64,000 nucleotides of DNA from Novosphingobium umbonatum (lineage in GTDB: Bacteria; Pseudomonadota; Alphaproteobacteria; Sphingomonadales; Sphingomonadaceae): positions 124,001-188,000 of the forward strand of contig NZ_SACO01000006.1 of NCBI RefSeq assembly GCF_004005905.1, written 5' to 3'. Made by a program: the position numbers and the translations under genes. The notes under the pieces were generated by a model. It was not told where the DNA came from, did no database searches, and saw only the letters and a list, made by a program, of their open reading frames with translations. Positions within the stretch are counted from its first letter, which is position 1, and every line of letters begins with the position of its first letter. Below are positions 17,554 to 30,455 of the stretch, piece by piece.

Positions 17554-18593
17554 CACAGCATCGCTTCCAGCTTCACACAGCCCTTGGGCATAAGTTCAGC
17601 TTCCACCTCGGCCTGCGTCTGGCTGATCGCCATGGCTTTCAGGCCCAGACGGGCAAACATCGCCGCATCGCTATCATCGCCCGCATTGGGCGCAGTCAGC
17701 AGCTTGTCGCCGGTAAAGATCGAGTTGGCACCTGCCAAAAAGCACATGGCCTGCGTCATTTCCGACATGCTCTCGCGGCCTGCCGACAGGCGGACCATCG
17801 ATTGCGGCATGGTGATACGCGCCACCGCCACGGTGCGGACGAATTCCACATCGTCAATCTTGGCCAGCGGCGTATCGGCCAGCATATCGCCCAGCACCGT
17901 GCCCTTCACCGGCACCAGAGCATTGACCGGCACGCTTTGCGGATGGTCGGGCAGGGTGGCCAGCGTATGGATGAAGCCGACGCGGTCCTCGCGGGTTTCG
18001 CCCATGCCCACAATGCCGCCGCTGCACACGTTGATCCCTGCGCGCCGCACTTGGCCCAGCGTATCGAGCCGGTCTTCCATCGTGCGGGTGGTGATCACAT
18101 CCTTGTAGCGTTCAGGCGACGTGTCGATATTGTGGTTGTAATAATCCAGCCCCGCCTCGGCCAGCATATCGGCCTGTGCGGGTTCCAGCATGCCCAAAGT
18201 CATGCAGGTTTCCAGCCCCATGGCGCGCACGCCTTTGACCATTTCGATAATGGCGGGCATGTCGCGTTCCTTGGGGTTGCGCCATGCCGCGCCCATGCAG
18301 AAACGGGTGGAGCCATTGTCGCGCGCTTGCGCGGCTGCCTGCAACACGCGCTGCACTTCCATCAGCTTGGTAGCTTTTACCCCGCTATCCGCCTTCACGC
18401 TCTGGCTGCAATAGCCGCAATCTTCCACACAGCCGCCGGTCTTGATCGACAGCAGGGTGGAAAGCTGGACCTCGTTGGCGCTGTGATTCTCGCGGTGAAT
18501 CTCGGCGGCGCGATAGACCAGTTCCGTAAAGGGCAGGTCGAACAGCGCGGCGATTTCCTCGCGGGTCCAATCGTTTCGGGCGGGGGTGGTCAT
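17553..18593 (-). CDS. bioB: Biotin synthase
   Basis: 346 residues, a radical-SAM enzyme that inserts sulfur into dethiobiotin. The SAM cluster motif C-x3-C-x2-C is Cys55, Cys59 and Cys62 ('[13 protein letters not shown]'). The TIM-barrel motifs '[12 protein letters not shown]' and '[10 protein letters not shown]' follow, and '[16 protein letters not shown]' lies near the end. The frame opens at 18659, but ATG 18593 with GGAG upstream gives the normal N-terminus. No other bio gene is nearby. Its place between mutase and pccA links cofactor supply to the biotin enzyme made by the same unit. Confidence 0.95.
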   Translation of the reverse strand: MTTPARNDWTREEIAALFDLPFTELVYRAAEIHRENHSANEVQLSTLLSIKTGGCVEDCGYCSQSVKADSGVKATKLMEVQRVLQAAAQARDNGSTRFCMGAAWRNPKERDMPAIIEMVKGVRAMGLETCMTLGMLEPAQADMLAEAGLDYYNHNIDTSPERYKDVITTRTMEDRLDTLGQVRRAGINVCSGGIVGMGETREDRVGFIHTLATLPDHPQSVPVNALVPVKGTVLGDMLADTPLAKIDDVEFVRTVAVARITMPQSMVRLSAGRESMSEMTQAMCFLAGANSIFTGDKLLTAPNAGDDSDAAMFARLGLKAMAISQTQAEVEAELMPKGCVKLEAML

Positions 18594-18621
18594 TCTCGAT
18601 CTCCAAGCACTGGCCACGCGG

Positions 18622-18648
18622 TGGCCTATGGCATCAGCGCATAGGCCA
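18622..18648. promoter_or_regulatory. Intercistronic hairpin between mutase and bioB
   Basis: TGGCCTATG (18622-18630) pairs perfectly with CATAGGCCA (18640-18648) around 9 bases. It sits in the only sizeable gap (82 bases) of the pcc unit, 29 bases before the bioB start. There is no T run. It may be a processing or attenuation hairpin, or an operator for separate bioB control. It does not fit the TTATNTATAA type of BioR box. Confidence 0.4.
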
Positions 18649-18675
18649 ATTTGCGCCATCAGGCAAAAGCGCGCG

Positions 18676-20802
18676 TCAGGCGTCTTCCCCTAAAGGCGGC
18701 ATATTATGGCCCAGCAGGCGCAGCATATCGGCGGCGCATTCCACCACATTGGAGCCGGGGCCATAGATGCCCTGCACCCCTGCCTCGCGCAGGAAATCGT
18801 AATCCTGCGGGGGGATCACGCCACCGGCCACCACCTTGATATCGGGCCGCCCCGCATCGCGCAGCAGCTGGATCAGCTTGGGAATCAGCGTTTTATGCCC
18901 TGCGGCAAGGCTGGAGGCGCCCACCGCGTCCACACCCGCTTCCAGCGCCAGCTTGGCCGCTTCCTCGGGCGTCTGGAACAAGGGCCCGCTGGTGACGGCA
19001 AAGCCCATGTCGGAAAAGGCGCTGGCGATGACATTGGCGCCGCGATCATGGCCATCCTGACCCATCTTGGCCACCAGCAGGCGCGGCGCACGGTCCAGAC
19101 GGCGCGATACCGCCGCAACCCCGTCCAAAACCTGTTGGTATCGGTCATCCCCTGCATAGGCCGCGCCATAGACGCCTTTGACCGGCGTGGGCGTGGTGCC
19201 ATAGCGGCCAAACACTTCCTCCATCGCTGCGCTGATCTCGCCCAGAGTGGCGCGCTGGCGGGCGGCTTCCACCGCCAGTTCCAGCAGATTGGCCGATCCC
19301 TTGGCGCCCTCGGTCAAAGCGGCCAGTGCCGCCTGACAGGCGGCTTCATCGCGGGCAGCCTTTACTGCGCGGATACGGGCGATCTGCCCTTCGCGCACGG
19401 CGTGGTTGTCCACTTCCAGCGTGTCGATCGCATCCTCGCTGGCGAGACGGTACTTGTTGACGCCCACGATCACATCGTCGCCACGGTCCACCCGCGCCTG
19501 ACGGCCGGCGGCGGCTTCCTCGATCATCGCCTTGGGCCAACCGGCGGCGACCGCCTTGGCCATGCCACCCTCGGCCTCGACGCGGGTGATGATTTCCCAC
19601 GCCTTGTCCACCAGCTCGCTGGTCAGCGCCTCGATATAGTAACTGCCCCCCAGCGGATCGACCACTTTGGTCATGCCCGTTTCTTCCTGCAGGATGATCT
19701 GGGTGTTGCGGGCGATGCGGGCGGAGAAATCGGTGGGCAGGGCGATGGCTTCGTCCAGCGCGTTGGTATGCAGGCTTTGCGTGCCGCCCAGCATGGCCGC
19801 CATGGCTTCGACCGTGGTGCGGATGACGTTGTTGTAGGGGTCCTGCTCCTGCAAGCTCACGCCGCTGGTCTGGCAATGGGTGCGCAGCATTTTGCTGCGT
19901 TCGTCTTTCGCGCCCAATTGCGTCATCACGCGGTGCCACAAGACGCGGGCGGCGCGCAGCTTGGCCACTTCCATGAAGAAATTCATGCCGATGGCGAAGA
20001 AGAAGCTCAGCCGTCCGGCGAATTTGTCAATGTCGAGGCCGCTGGCCACGCCATATTTCACATATTCCATGCCGTCCGCGATGGTGAAGGCCAATTCCTG
20101 CACCTGCGTCGCGCCAGCTTCCTGCATATGATAGCCGGAGATGGAAATGCTGTTGAACTTGGGCATTTCGCGGCTGGTATAGCCGAAAATGTCGCTGATG
20201 ATCCGCATCGATGGTTCGGGCGGATAGATATAGGTGTTGCGGACCATGAACTCTTTCAGAATGTCATTCTGAATGGTTCCGTCCAGCTGTGCACGGGGCA
20301 CGCCCTGTTCCTCGCCCGCCACGATGAAAAAGGCGAGGATGGGGATGACCGCGCCATTCATGGTCATCGACACGCTCATCTGGTCGAGCGGGATGCCGTC
20401 GAACAGGATCTTCATGTCCTCGATGCTGTCGATAGCCACGCCCGCCTTACCCACATCGCCCACCACGCGCGGATGGTCGGAATCGTATCCGCGATGGGTG
20501 GCAAGGTCGAAGGCAACCGACAGGCCCTTTTGCCCCGCCGCCAGATTGCGGCGATAAAAGGCGTTGGATTCCTCGGCGGTAGAAAAGCCCGCATATTGGC
20601 GGATCGTCCATGGGCGGCCGGCATACATGGAGGCGCGCACGCCGCGGGTGAAAGGCGCGAAACCGGGCAGGCCGGGATCAACGCTCACGTCTTCCGCTGT
20701 ATAGAGCGGCTTGACCGTGATTCCCTCCGGCGTCTGCCAGTTCAGGTCCTTGCCTTTCACCTCTTTGGCGGAAAGGGCCTGCCAGTCGTTAATGTCCGCC
20801 AC
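18676..20802 (-). CDS. scpA: Methylmalonyl-CoA mutase (single-chain, B12-dependent)
   Basis: 708 residues. The N-terminal catalytic barrel has '[20 protein letters not shown]', the substrate-binding segment of this family. The C-terminal B12 domain has D-x-H-x-x-G at residues 583-588 ('DGHDRG'), where His585 is the lower cobalt ligand, and '[10 protein letters not shown]' near the end. It turns (R)-methylmalonyl-CoA into succinyl-CoA. The frame runs back to 21009 inside the epimerase gene, but that part is a shadow. GTG 20802 has GGAG 8 bases upstream and gives the expected start, overlapping the end of mce by 14 bases. Confidence 0.95.
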   Translation of the reverse strand: MADINDWQALSAKEVKGKDLNWQTPEGITVKPLYTAEDVSVDPGLPGFAPFTRGVRASMYAGRPWTIRQYAGFSTAEESNAFYRRNLAAGQKGLSVAFDLATHRGYDSDHPRVVGDVGKAGVAIDSIEDMKILFDGIPLDQMSVSMTMNGAVIPILAFFIVAGEEQGVPRAQLDGTIQNDILKEFMVRNTYIYPPEPSMRIISDIFGYTSREMPKFNSISISGYHMQEAGATQVQELAFTIADGMEYVKYGVASGLDIDKFAGRLSFFFAIGMNFFMEVAKLRAARVLWHRVMTQLGAKDERSKMLRTHCQTSGVSLQEQDPYNNVIRTTVEAMAAMLGGTQSLHTNALDEAIALPTDFSARIARNTQIILQEETGMTKVVDPLGGSYYIEALTSELVDKAWEIITRVEAEGGMAKAVAAGWPKAMIEEAAAGRQARVDRGDDVIVGVNKYRLASEDAIDTLEVDNHAVREGQIARIRAVKAARDEAACQAALAALTEGAKGSANLLELAVEAARQRATLGEISAAMEEVFGRYGTTPTPVKGVYGAAYAGDDRYQQVLDGVAAVSRRLDRAPRLLVAKMGQDGHDRGANVIASAFSDMGFAVTSGPLFQTPEEAAKLALEAGVDAVGASSLAAGHKTLIPKLIQLLRDAGRPDIKVVAGGVIPPQDYDFLREAGVQGIYGPGSNVVECAADMLRLLGHNMPPLGEDA

Positions 20803-21229
20803 GGGGCGTCTCCATGATTTCGGTGAGCTGCCCCAGCATGTCCTTGGGGTGCAGGAAGAAGATCGGCGTGCCATGCGCGCCGATGCGCGTGGGGCCAAGG
20901 ATGCGCTTGCCCTGCGTGGTGAACCATTCGCGGGCGGCCTCGATATCCTCCACCTCATAGCAAAGGTGGTGCTGGCCGCCTGCCGGGTTCTTTGCGATGA
21001 AGCCCGCAATCGGGCTGCTCTCGCCCAGCGGTTCGATCAGCTCGATCTGCGTGCCGGTGGGTTCGCCATGCGCGTCCGGCGTGTTGACGAAGGCCACCTT
21101 CACGCCCTGTTCGGGCAAATCAAAGGGCTCTGTGATGACCTGCGCGCCCATGATGTCGCGGTAATAGGCAAGAGCGGCCTGCATATCAGGCACGGCCACG
21201 CCAATGTGGTTGAGACGTCCCAGTTTCAT
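20789..21229 (-). CDS. mce: Methylmalonyl-CoA epimerase
   Basis: 146 residues, the standard length. The two VOC half-domains show '[18 protein letters not shown]' (metal-binding His), '[18 protein letters not shown]' and '[16 protein letters not shown]', plus a C-terminal '[19 protein letters not shown]'. It interconverts (S)- and (R)-methylmalonyl-CoA between carboxylase and mutase. It starts 9 bases after pccB ends. Its 3' end overlaps the mutase start by 14 bases. Confidence 0.95.
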   Translation of the reverse strand: MKLGRLNHIGVAVPDMQAALAYYRDIMGAQVITEPFDLPEQGVKVAFVNTPDAHGEPTGTQIELIEPLGESSPIAGFIAKNPAGGQHHLCYEVEDIEAAREWFTTQGKRILGPTRIGAHGTPIFFLHPKDMLGQLTEIMETPRGGH

Positions 21230-21238
21230 GGCCGGTCC

Positions 21239-22765
21239 TTACAAAGGAATATTGTCGTGCTTCTTCCACGGGTTTTCCAAGCTCTTGTTCTTGAGCTTAC
21301 GTAGCCCCAGCGCGATGCGGCGGCGGGTGGAATGCGGGTGGATCACTTCGTCGACAAAGCCCTTGCTGGCCGCGACAAAGGGGTTGGCAAAGCGGTCTTC
21401 ATATTCCTTGGTCTTTTCGGCCTGTTCTTCGGCCGACAGGCCACGGAAGATGATTTCCACCGCGCCCTTGGCCCCCATCACCGCGATTTCGGCGGTGGGC
21501 CATGCATAGTTCAAATCGCCGCGCAGATGCTTTGACGCCATCACGTCATAGGCGCCGCCATAGGCCTTACGGGTGATGATGGTGATCTTGGGCACGGTTG
21601 CCTCGCCATAGGCGAAGAGCAGCTTGGCGCCGTGTTTGATAATGCCATTATGCTCCTGCGCCGTGCCGGGCAGGAAGCCGGGCACATCGACAAAGGTGAG
21701 CAGCGGAATATCGAAAGCATCGCAGAAGCGTACGAAACGCGCCGCCTTTTTCGACGAATTAATGTCGAGGCATCCGGCCAGCACCAAAGGCTGGTTGGCC
21801 ACCACGCCCACCGTCTTGCCCTCGATTCGGCCAAAGCCGCAAAGGATATTGCCCGCATGGCCGGGCTGGACTTCAAAGAAATCCCCCTCGTCCACCACTT
21901 TGCGGATCACTTCCTTCATGTCGTAAGGCTGGGTGGCGCTGGCGGGCACCAAAGTGTCGAGGCTGTTCTCGATGCGGTCCCACGGGTCGGAATTGGGGCG
22001 GCTGGGCGCGCCGCTGCGGTTGCTGAGTGGCAGGAAGTCGAAAAATTCACGCGCCGTCAGCAGGGCTTCAATGTCATTTTCCAGCGCCAGATCGGCCACG
22101 CTGGTCTTGGTCGAATGGGTGACCGCGCCACCCAGTTCTTCCTGTGTCACCACTTCATTGGTCACGGTTTTGACCACGTCGGGGCCGGTGACGAACATAT
22201 AGGATGAATCCTTCACCATGAAGATGAAGTCGGTCATCGCGGGTGAGTAAACCGCGCCGCCCGCACAAGGGCCCATGATCAGGCTGAGCTGGGGCACCAC
22301 GCCGCTGGCCAGCACATTGCGCTGGAAAATTTCGGCATAGCCGCCAAGGCTGGCCACGCCTTCCTGAATACGCGCGCCGCCGCTGTCATTGAGGCCGATG
22401 ACCGGTGCGCCCACTTTGAGCGCCATATCCATGATCTTGCAGATCTTCATCGCGTGTCTTTCGGACACCGCCCCGCCGAACACGGTGAAATCCTGCGCAA
22501 AGACGAAAACGAGGCGGCCATTGATCGTGCCGCTGCCGGTAACCACGCCATCGCCGGGGATGGTGGTTTCGGGCATGCCGAAATCGACGCAATTATGTTC
22601 GACATACATGTCGACTTCTTCAAAGCTGCCCTCGTCCAGCAGCACCTTGATGCGCTCGCGTGCGGTCAGCTTGCCCTTGGCATGCTGGGCATCGATGCGG
22701 CGCTGGCCACCACCGGCGCGGGCGGCGGCGCGGCGCTTTTCCATTTCGGCAATATTGGCGCTCAT
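21239..22765 (-). CDS. pccB: Propionyl-CoA carboxylase, beta (carboxyltransferase) subunit
   Basis: 508 residues, the usual length, with N- and C-terminal carboxyltransferase halves. Visible signatures include '[22 protein letters not shown]', split at the family block, and the oxyanion-hole regions '[18 protein letters not shown]' and '[16 protein letters not shown]'. It transfers the carboxyl group from PccA-biotin to propionyl-CoA. It is the first gene of the unit, with an AGAGGA ribosome site, and the TTTGCAAA operator lies 74 bases upstream. Confidence 0.95.
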   Translation of the reverse strand: MSANIAEMEKRRAAARAGGGQRRIDAQHAKGKLTARERIKVLLDEGSFEEVDMYVEHNCVDFGMPETTIPGDGVVTGSGTINGRLVFVFAQDFTVFGGAVSERHAMKICKIMDMALKVGAPVIGLNDSGGARIQEGVASLGGYAEIFQRNVLASGVVPQLSLIMGPCAGGAVYSPAMTDFIFMVKDSSYMFVTGPDVVKTVTNEVVTQEELGGAVTHSTKTSVADLALENDIEALLTAREFFDFLPLSNRSGAPSRPNSDPWDRIENSLDTLVPASATQPYDMKEVIRKVVDEGDFFEVQPGHAGNILCGFGRIEGKTVGVVANQPLVLAGCLDINSSKKAARFVRFCDAFDIPLLTFVDVPGFLPGTAQEHNGIIKHGAKLLFAYGEATVPKITIITRKAYGGAYDVMASKHLRGDLNYAWPTAEIAVMGAKGAVEIIFRGLSAEEQAEKTKEYEDRFANPFVAASKGFVDEVIHPHSTRRRIALGLRKLKNKSLENPWKKHDNIPL

Positions 22766-22838
22766 CGACTGGTCCTCTTTGCTTGTTATCCCCCTGATGC
22801 GCCGGAAAGGCTTGCCGCGTCCACAGTAATGTTGCTAA

Positions 22839-22861
22839 TTTGCAAAGAGTGACTTTGCAAA
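22839..22861. promoter_or_regulatory. ScfR/PccR-type operator TTTGCAAA-N7-TTTGCAAA
   Basis: Two perfect copies of the palindrome TTTGCAAA (22839-22846 and 22854-22861), 15 bases centre to centre, lie between pccB and scfR. The half-site matches the motif I remember as reported for PccR of Rhodobacter sphaeroides; my memory of that report is a 4-base gap, whereas here the gap is 7. The site ends 13 bases before the scfR ATG and touches its GGAG ribosome site, so a bound regulator would also repress its own gene. Confidence 0.75.
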
Positions 22862-22874
22862 ACGGAGTTGGGCC

Positions 22875-24278
22875 ATGAAACGCCGCCTCTATATCGGCCG
22901 CTTCCTGAAAAACCTGCGTGAGACCCATGGGTTGCGGCAGGCCGATCTGGCGATGCGTCTGGGGATCAGCGCGCCCTATCTCTCGCAACTGGAAAGCGAC
23001 CAGCGGCCTTTACCACTGGCGCTGGCCGACCGGTTGCGTGATGTGTTCCCCGTCGATTGGGCGGATATGGCCGAGGCGCCGGTCGATTCCACCGTGACGC
23101 AATTGATGGAGGCGGCCAGCGATCCCCTGTTGCGAGACGCATTACCCGCCGAGCAGATCGAGCGTGTGGCCGAGCAATTCCCGCAATTTGCCGCGCAATT
23201 TGCCCAGCTTTACCGACTGCACAAGCGCGACACGCAAAGGCTGGAGGCGATGGACGAGGCCTTGGGCGCGGACACGCTGACCGGTGGCCGCCTGCCTTGG
23301 GAGGAGGTGCGCGACTGGTTTCATCTGGCCGACAATTACGTGCATCTGATCGATTCCAGCGCCGAGGCGATGGCGGGGGCCTTGGCGCATCAATTGCCGA
23401 CACCCGATACGGCGCAGCTGACCGACTGGTTCGCGCGCAAGGGGATCACGCTGAATTTGCAAAGCGGCGCGCCGATCCGCCATTATGACGAGGCCGCCCG
23501 CGTGCTGACGCTGGACGCGGGCCAACCGCAGGAGAGCCTGCGCTTTCAATTGGCCTATCAGCTCTGCTCGCTGGCGCTGGCGGGGGAGATTGCCGAGACG
23601 GTGGCCCATGCGGGGCTGCGGACGGAAACGGCGCGGCGCTTGCTGTCGGTGGGGCTAAGCAATTATGCGGCGGGGGCTTTGTTGATGCCCTATCGCGCCT
23701 TTCGCGATGCGGCGCGGCGGTTGCGGCATGATATTGATTCGATGCGCCAGATTTTCGGCACCAGCTTTGAACAGACCTGCCATCGCCTTTCCAACCTGCA
23801 ACGCCCGCATCAGCGCGGCGTGCCGATTGCCTTTTGCCGGATCGATATGGCGGGCAATATTACCAAGCGCCATGCCGCCAATGGCTTGCAATTTGCCCGT
23901 TTCGGCGGCGCCTGCCCCTTGTGGATCGCGCATGAGGCGGTGGCCATTCCCGACCGCCTGCTGTGCCAAGTGGCCGAAATGCCCGAGGGGCGACGCTTTG
24001 TGTTCATGGCCAAGGGGTTGGTCAAACCCAGCGGCGCTTTCTTCCGCCCGCCGCGCCGCTATGCGGTGGTGCTGGGCTGCGAGGTCACTCTGGCCAGCGA
24101 GTTCATCTATGCCGACACGCTGAACCTGCAATGCGAGGAGGCGGTGGCGCGGATCGGCGTGTCCTGCCGCATTTGTTCGCGCCATGATTGCCACCAGCGC
24201 GCCTATCCCCCCGGCGACCGCCAGATCGACATCAGCACCAACCAGCGCGGTTTCATCCCCTATCGCATCATGGATTGA
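22875..24278 (+). CDS. pccR: Short-chain fatty acyl-CoA regulator (ScfR/PccR family)
   Basis: 467 residues. An XRE helix-turn-helix (about 10-63, 'LRQADLAMRLGISAPYLSQL') is followed by a helical sensor region and the C-terminal DUF2083-type domain (about 300-467) with a cysteine cluster 'GVSCRICSRHDCHQ'. Relatives bind acyl-CoA thioesters and control propionate, glyoxylate or acetate pathways (RamB, MccR, PccR). Divergence from pccB and the shared TTTGCAAA operator point to propionyl-CoA as the effector, so I use the PccR name. The ribosome site is GGAG at 22864. Confidence 0.88.
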   Translation: MKRRLYIGRFLKNLRETHGLRQADLAMRLGISAPYLSQLESDQRPLPLALADRLRDVFPVDWADMAEAPVDSTVTQLMEAASDPLLRDALPAEQIERVAEQFPQFAAQFAQLYRLHKRDTQRLEAMDEALGADTLTGGRLPWEEVRDWFHLADNYVHLIDSSAEAMAGALAHQLPTPDTAQLTDWFARKGITLNLQSGAPIRHYDEAARVLTLDAGQPQESLRFQLAYQLCSLALAGEIAETVAHAGLRTETARRLLSVGLSNYAAGALLMPYRAFRDAARRLRHDIDSMRQIFGTSFEQTCHRLSNLQRPHQRGVPIAFCRIDMAGNITKRHAANGLQFARFGGACPLWIAHEAVAIPDRLLCQVAEMPEGRRFVFMAKGLVKPSGAFFRPPRRYAVVLGCEVTLASEFIYADTLNLQCEEAVARIGVSCRICSRHDCHQRAYPPGDRQIDISTNQRGFIPYRIMD

Positions 24279-24289
24279 TGCGCCAAAAG

Positions 24290-24321
24290 AAAACCCCGTG
24301 GAGCCTTGCAGCGCCACGGGG
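24290..24321 (-). terminator. Terminator at the end of sucC, also near the end of pccR
   Basis: CCCCGTGG (24294-24301) pairs with CCACGGGG (24314-24321). On the minus strand the stem is followed by TTTTCTTTT, a good terminator for sucC. The plus strand has no T run, so it is less clear for pccR. Confidence 0.75.
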
Positions 24322-24349
24322 TAATCTCTTTCAGGCTGGAAAGAAAGGC

Positions 24350-25546
24350 TTAGGCCTTCTTCACCTCGGCCACGATCTTCTTGGCGGCATCGCCCAGATC
24401 ATTGGCGGCCACGATGGGCAGGCCGGAATTGTTCAGAATTTCCTTGCCCAGATCCACATTGGTGCCTTCCAGACGGACGACCAGCGGAACCGACAGGTTC
24501 ACTTCCTTGGCAGCGGCCACGATACCGGCGGCAATGATGTCGCACTTCATGATGCCGCCAAAGATGTTGACCAGAATGCCTTCCACAGCCGGATCGGACA
24601 GAATGATCTTGAACGCAGCCGTCACCTTCTCGGTGGTGGCGCCGCCGCCCACGTCGAGGAAGTTGGCGGGGAAAGCGCCATGCAGCTTGATGATGTCCAT
24701 GGTGGCCATGGCCAGACCGGCGCCGTTCACCATGCAGCCGATGTTGCCATCCAGCTTGATGTAGGCGAGGTCATACTTCGACGCTTCGATTTCGGCCGGA
24801 TCTTCTTCGGTTTCGTCGCGCAGTTCGACCACATCGGGGTGGCGATACAGGGCGTTCGAATCAAAGCTCATCTTGGTGTCGAGCACCAGCAGCTTGCCGT
24901 TCACGTCTTCGACCAGCGGGTTGATTTCCAGCATGGCGCAATCAAGCGACAGGAAGGCATCATAGAGCTGCTTGGCGAGCAGCTGGGCCTGCTTGTTGGT
25001 GTCGCCCTTCAGCTTCAGCGCGAAAGCAATCGCGCGGCCGTGGTGGGGCTGGAAGCCGGTGGCGGGGTCAACCGTCACGGTGGCGATCTTTTCAGGGGTG
25101 TCATGGGCAACGGCTTCGATGTCCATGCCGCCTTCGGTCGACACGATGAAGGCCACGCGGCCGGTGGCGCGATCAACCAGCAGCGAGAGGTAATATTCCT
25201 TGGCGATGTCCACGCCATCGGTGATGTAAAGGCGGTTCACCTGCTTGCCAGCTTCACCGGTCTGCACGGTGACCAGCGTGTTGCCCAGCATTTCCTTCGC
25301 ATGCGAAGCGACTTCGTCGAGGTTGAAGGCCAGACGTACGCCGCCCTTGGCGTCGGCAGGCAGTTCCTTGAACTTGCCCTTGCCGCGGCCGCCGGCGTGG
25401 ATCTGCGACTTCACCACATAGAGCGGCCCAGGCAGCTTCTTGGCAGCTTCAACGGCTTCTTCCACCGAAAAGGCCGCAAAACCGGCAGGAATGGCGACGC
25501 CGAACTTGGCAAGCAGTTCCTTGCCCTGATACTCATGCACGTTCAT
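24350..25546 (-). CDS. sucC: Succinyl-CoA synthetase (ADP-forming) beta subunit
   Basis: 398 residues, the usual length. An ATP-grasp domain with '[16 protein letters not shown]' at the start and '[17 protein letters not shown]' in the nucleotide site is followed by the C-terminal CoA-ligase domain with '[16 protein letters not shown]' and '[13 protein letters not shown]'. With SucD it splits succinyl-CoA to succinate with ATP or GTP formation. SucD is not adjacent in this window, where the upstream gene is a divergent phosphatase, so the two subunits are encoded apart. The product of the neighbouring propionate pathway is this enzyme's substrate. Confidence 0.95.
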   Translation of the reverse strand: MNVHEYQGKELLAKFGVAIPAGFAAFSVEEAVEAAKKLPGPLYVVKSQIHAGGRGKGKFKELPADAKGGVRLAFNLDEVASHAKEMLGNTLVTVQTGEAGKQVNRLYITDGVDIAKEYYLSLLVDRATGRVAFIVSTEGGMDIEAVAHDTPEKIATVTVDPATGFQPHHGRAIAFALKLKGDTNKQAQLLAKQLYDAFLSLDCAMLEINPLVEDVNGKLLVLDTKMSFDSNALYRHPDVVELRDETEEDPAEIEASKYDLAYIKLDGNIGCMVNGAGLAMATMDIIKLHGAFPANFLDVGGGATTEKVTAAFKIILSDPAVEGILVNIFGGIMKCDIIAAGIVAAAKEVNLSVPLVVRLEGTNVDLGKEILNNSGLPIVAANDLGDAAKKIVAEVKKA

Positions 25547-25677
25547 CGGTTTTTCTCGCTATGCTGTGCCTAACGGCCCATTTTGATGGCGCGTTCTAAA
25601 GCATAGTGACGGGGCCTTTGGAAGGAAAACATGTGCGAATAATTCTTAATTGCAAACTTTCTGGCGCTGCTACCTAA

Positions 25678-26457
25678 GTGCTGGTGGATGTCCCGCGCCT
25701 TGAATCGATCCTGCGCGAGGCGGGGGAGTTGGCCATGGCGCATTGGCCCGGCGCCGGGGCCGAACCGCAAGTTTGGGAGAAATCGCGCAACAATCCGGTG
25801 TGCAGTGGCGACCTTGCGGTGGACGCTTTCCTGAAGCGGGAACTGGGGGCGCTGCTGCCCGAAGCGGGCTGGTTATCGGAAGAAACGCTGGATATTCCGG
25901 AACATCGCAGCGGCGAACTGGTCTGGGTGGTGGACCCGATTGACGGCACGCGCGACTTTATTCGCGGGCGGCGCGGCTGGGCGGTGTCGGTGGCTTTGGT
26001 GCAGGCGGGTAGGCCCGTGCTGGCCATGCTGAACGCGCCCGCATGGCAGGAATTCTGGCAGGCGGGCCAAGGGCAGGGCGCTTTTGTGAATTGCGAGCGA
26101 CTTGCAACTAGCGCCAAGTCGGAGCTTTCCGGCTCACGCATGCCCTGCGTCAGCCTGCCGCCGGAGGATGAGGGTTTCATCCGAATCGAACAGCCCAATT
26201 CGATCGCCCTGCGCATGGCCATGGTGGCGGCGGGGCGGGCCGATTTGCTGGCCACTTTGCGCTGGGGCTATGAGTGGGACATTGCCGCAGCGGCCCTGAT
26301 TGCCAGCGAGGCAGGGGCGGCGGTCAGCGATGTGCTGGGGCAGGAACTGGCTTTCAACAAGGCCGACCCGCGCGCCTTTGGTCTGATGGTCTGCCCGCCC
26401 GCGCTGCATCAGGCGGCTGTGGCGCATTATGCCGAGAGAGCGTCGCGCCTTATCTAA
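25678..26457 (+). CDS. Inositol monophosphatase / CysQ-like phosphatase
   Basis: 259 residues of the lithium-sensitive Mg-dependent phosphatase fold. Metal-site motifs are 'GWLSEET' (Glu near 65), 'WVVDPIDGTRDFI' (D-P-I-D-G-T near 84) and 'GYEWDIAAAALIASEAGA' near the end. The last motif places it among inositol monophosphatases and 3'(2'),5'-bisphosphate nucleotidases (CysQ), and sequence alone does not decide. The start is GTG 25678 or GTG 25684; no ATG fits. It is divergent from sucC across 131 bases. Confidence 0.82.
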   Translation: MLVDVPRLESILREAGELAMAHWPGAGAEPQVWEKSRNNPVCSGDLAVDAFLKRELGALLPEAGWLSEETLDIPEHRSGELVWVVDPIDGTRDFIRGRRGWAVSVALVQAGRPVLAMLNAPAWQEFWQAGQGQGAFVNCERLATSAKSELSGSRMPCVSLPPEDEGFIRIEQPNSIALRMAMVAAGRADLLATLRWGYEWDIAAAALIASEAGAAVSDVLGQELAFNKADPRAFGLMVCPPALHQAAVAHYAERASRLI

Positions 26458-26464
26458 ACGCCCA

Positions 26465-26500
26465 CAAAAAAAGGGCGACCCCGCAGGGCCGCCCTCCTTT
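26465..26500 (-). terminator. Terminator between cysQ-like gene and acnA
   Basis: GGGCG (26473-26477) pairs with CGCCC (26490-26494), and CC/GG continue past one mismatch. On the minus strand it is followed by seven T, strong for acnA. On the plus strand the tail is TCCTTT, so it may also serve the phosphatase gene. Confidence 0.75.
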
Positions 26501-26518
26501 AATCGGCAGTGGTTGCGA

Positions 26519-29191
<2,673 letters not shown>

Positions 29192-29393
29192 GCGGGCGTG
29201 TTCCTCACCAGTAGGGCCTTGCGGGGGAGGGAACGCGGGGACGCGCGGCGCGCGCCCTTTGCCCCGCCCGAAAGGCGGTTGTAGCCAAGCGGCGATGCGC
29301 GGGTTTGTGCGGCGCGTCAAGGGCGAGAAAGGTCGAATTGTCGCGCTGGGAGCGGCTTTCTTTGATATTGCGAATGCGTAGCAAAAAACCGTT

Positions 29394-30311
29394 TCAGAGC
29401 GCTCTCTGTTCATTAGGGTCTTCTGCGCAATTATCCGCGCGCCCGCCTGAACCATATAGACACCCGCCCACAATCAGGCCCACCCCCGCCAACGTCAACA
29501 GGCCCACGCTTTCGCCAAACCACAGCCATCCGGCCAGCGCAGCCCAGACAAAGGCGCTATATTCCATCGGCAGCAATTGATGGGCGGGGGCACGCGCCCA
29601 ACCCCATGCCATCAGCATCAAAGAGGAGACCGACAGCACAGCCGCCATGGCCACCTGCCACCACACGCCCACCGGCGGCACCGGAGGCAGGAACAGGCCG
29701 ATGGGCAACAATACCAGCGTGATGAACAGGTTCTGGAAAAAGGCGATTTCCCCCGGTGAGGCCAATTGGGCCTGATGGCGCTGCATCACCAGATTGATCG
29801 CGTATAAGACCGAGGAAAGCAGGATCGCGCCCATGCCGATCAACACATCATCGCCCGCCTTGCCGCTGGCCTGTTCCAATGCGATCACCACCACGCCCGC
29901 CAGCCCCAGCAAAGATGCCAGCAAAGCCCGCCGCGTCACCGCCTCGCCCAGAAACAGGCCGGAGAGGAATAGCGCGATGATCGGCGCGACAAAGGACAGG
30001 CCCATGCCCACCGCCATGGGGACGCGCACCAGCCCCCAGAAAAAGCTGAAACCCATCACGCCCGCGATGGCTGCCCGCGCCGCATGCAGCCTCAGCCGCT
30101 TTGCCGTGGGCCAGTGTCCGCCAAAGGCCACCTGCCACGCCGCGAAAGCCACCACCACGCCCACCAGATTGCGCCCCACCATCGCGGCATAGACCCCCGC
30201 CACTTGCGAGGCGCCCTTCATCAACGCGTCCATCACGCTGAAAGTGGCAATGCCGCAGGCCGCCGCCAGCAAGGGCAGCAGCGAGCGCGGGGAATTGGGT
30301 CCAGAACGCAT
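29394..30311 (-). CDS. DMT-family (EamA) transporter
   Basis: 305 residues with ten hydrophobic segments in two EamA repeats (about 10-140 and 155-290). Typical pieces are '[13 protein letters not shown]' in helix 1 and '[19 protein letters not shown]' in the second repeat. It is an inner-membrane exporter or permease of small molecules; the substrate cannot be told. The 3' tail after helix 10 is charged. It lies 200 bases upstream of acnA on the same strand, too far for tight coupling. Confidence 0.85.
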   Translation of the reverse strand: MRSGPNSPRSLLPLLAAACGIATFSVMDALMKGASQVAGVYAAMVGRNLVGVVVAFAAWQVAFGGHWPTAKRLRLHAARAAIAGVMGFSFFWGLVRVPMAVGMGLSFVAPIIALFLSGLFLGEAVTRRALLASLLGLAGVVVIALEQASGKAGDDVLIGMGAILLSSVLYAINLVMQRHQAQLASPGEIAFFQNLFITLVLLPIGLFLPPVPPVGVWWQVAMAAVLSVSSLMLMAWGWARAPAHQLLPMEYSAFVWAALAGWLWFGESVGLLTLAGVGLIVGGCLYGSGGRADNCAEDPNEQRAL

Positions 30312-30455
30312 ACTTCTGCCCTAGCCCCAACTCCATTCACCCGCCAGACATTTGCCATGCTTGATGAATTGTCCCGAAACGGGCATGGCCTTGGGCGAAA
30401 CTTGCGCCCGACTTGCGAAAGGGTGCCTGTGTTTCGGGTGTTAAGGGGCGTATCT

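Noticed and set aside
23456..23463. Single TTTGCAAA inside the scfR coding sequence
   Set aside because: One half-site only, in coding sequence, and easily explained by codon choice. An ATTGCAAA before the cysQ-like gene (about 25653) is also a single weak match.
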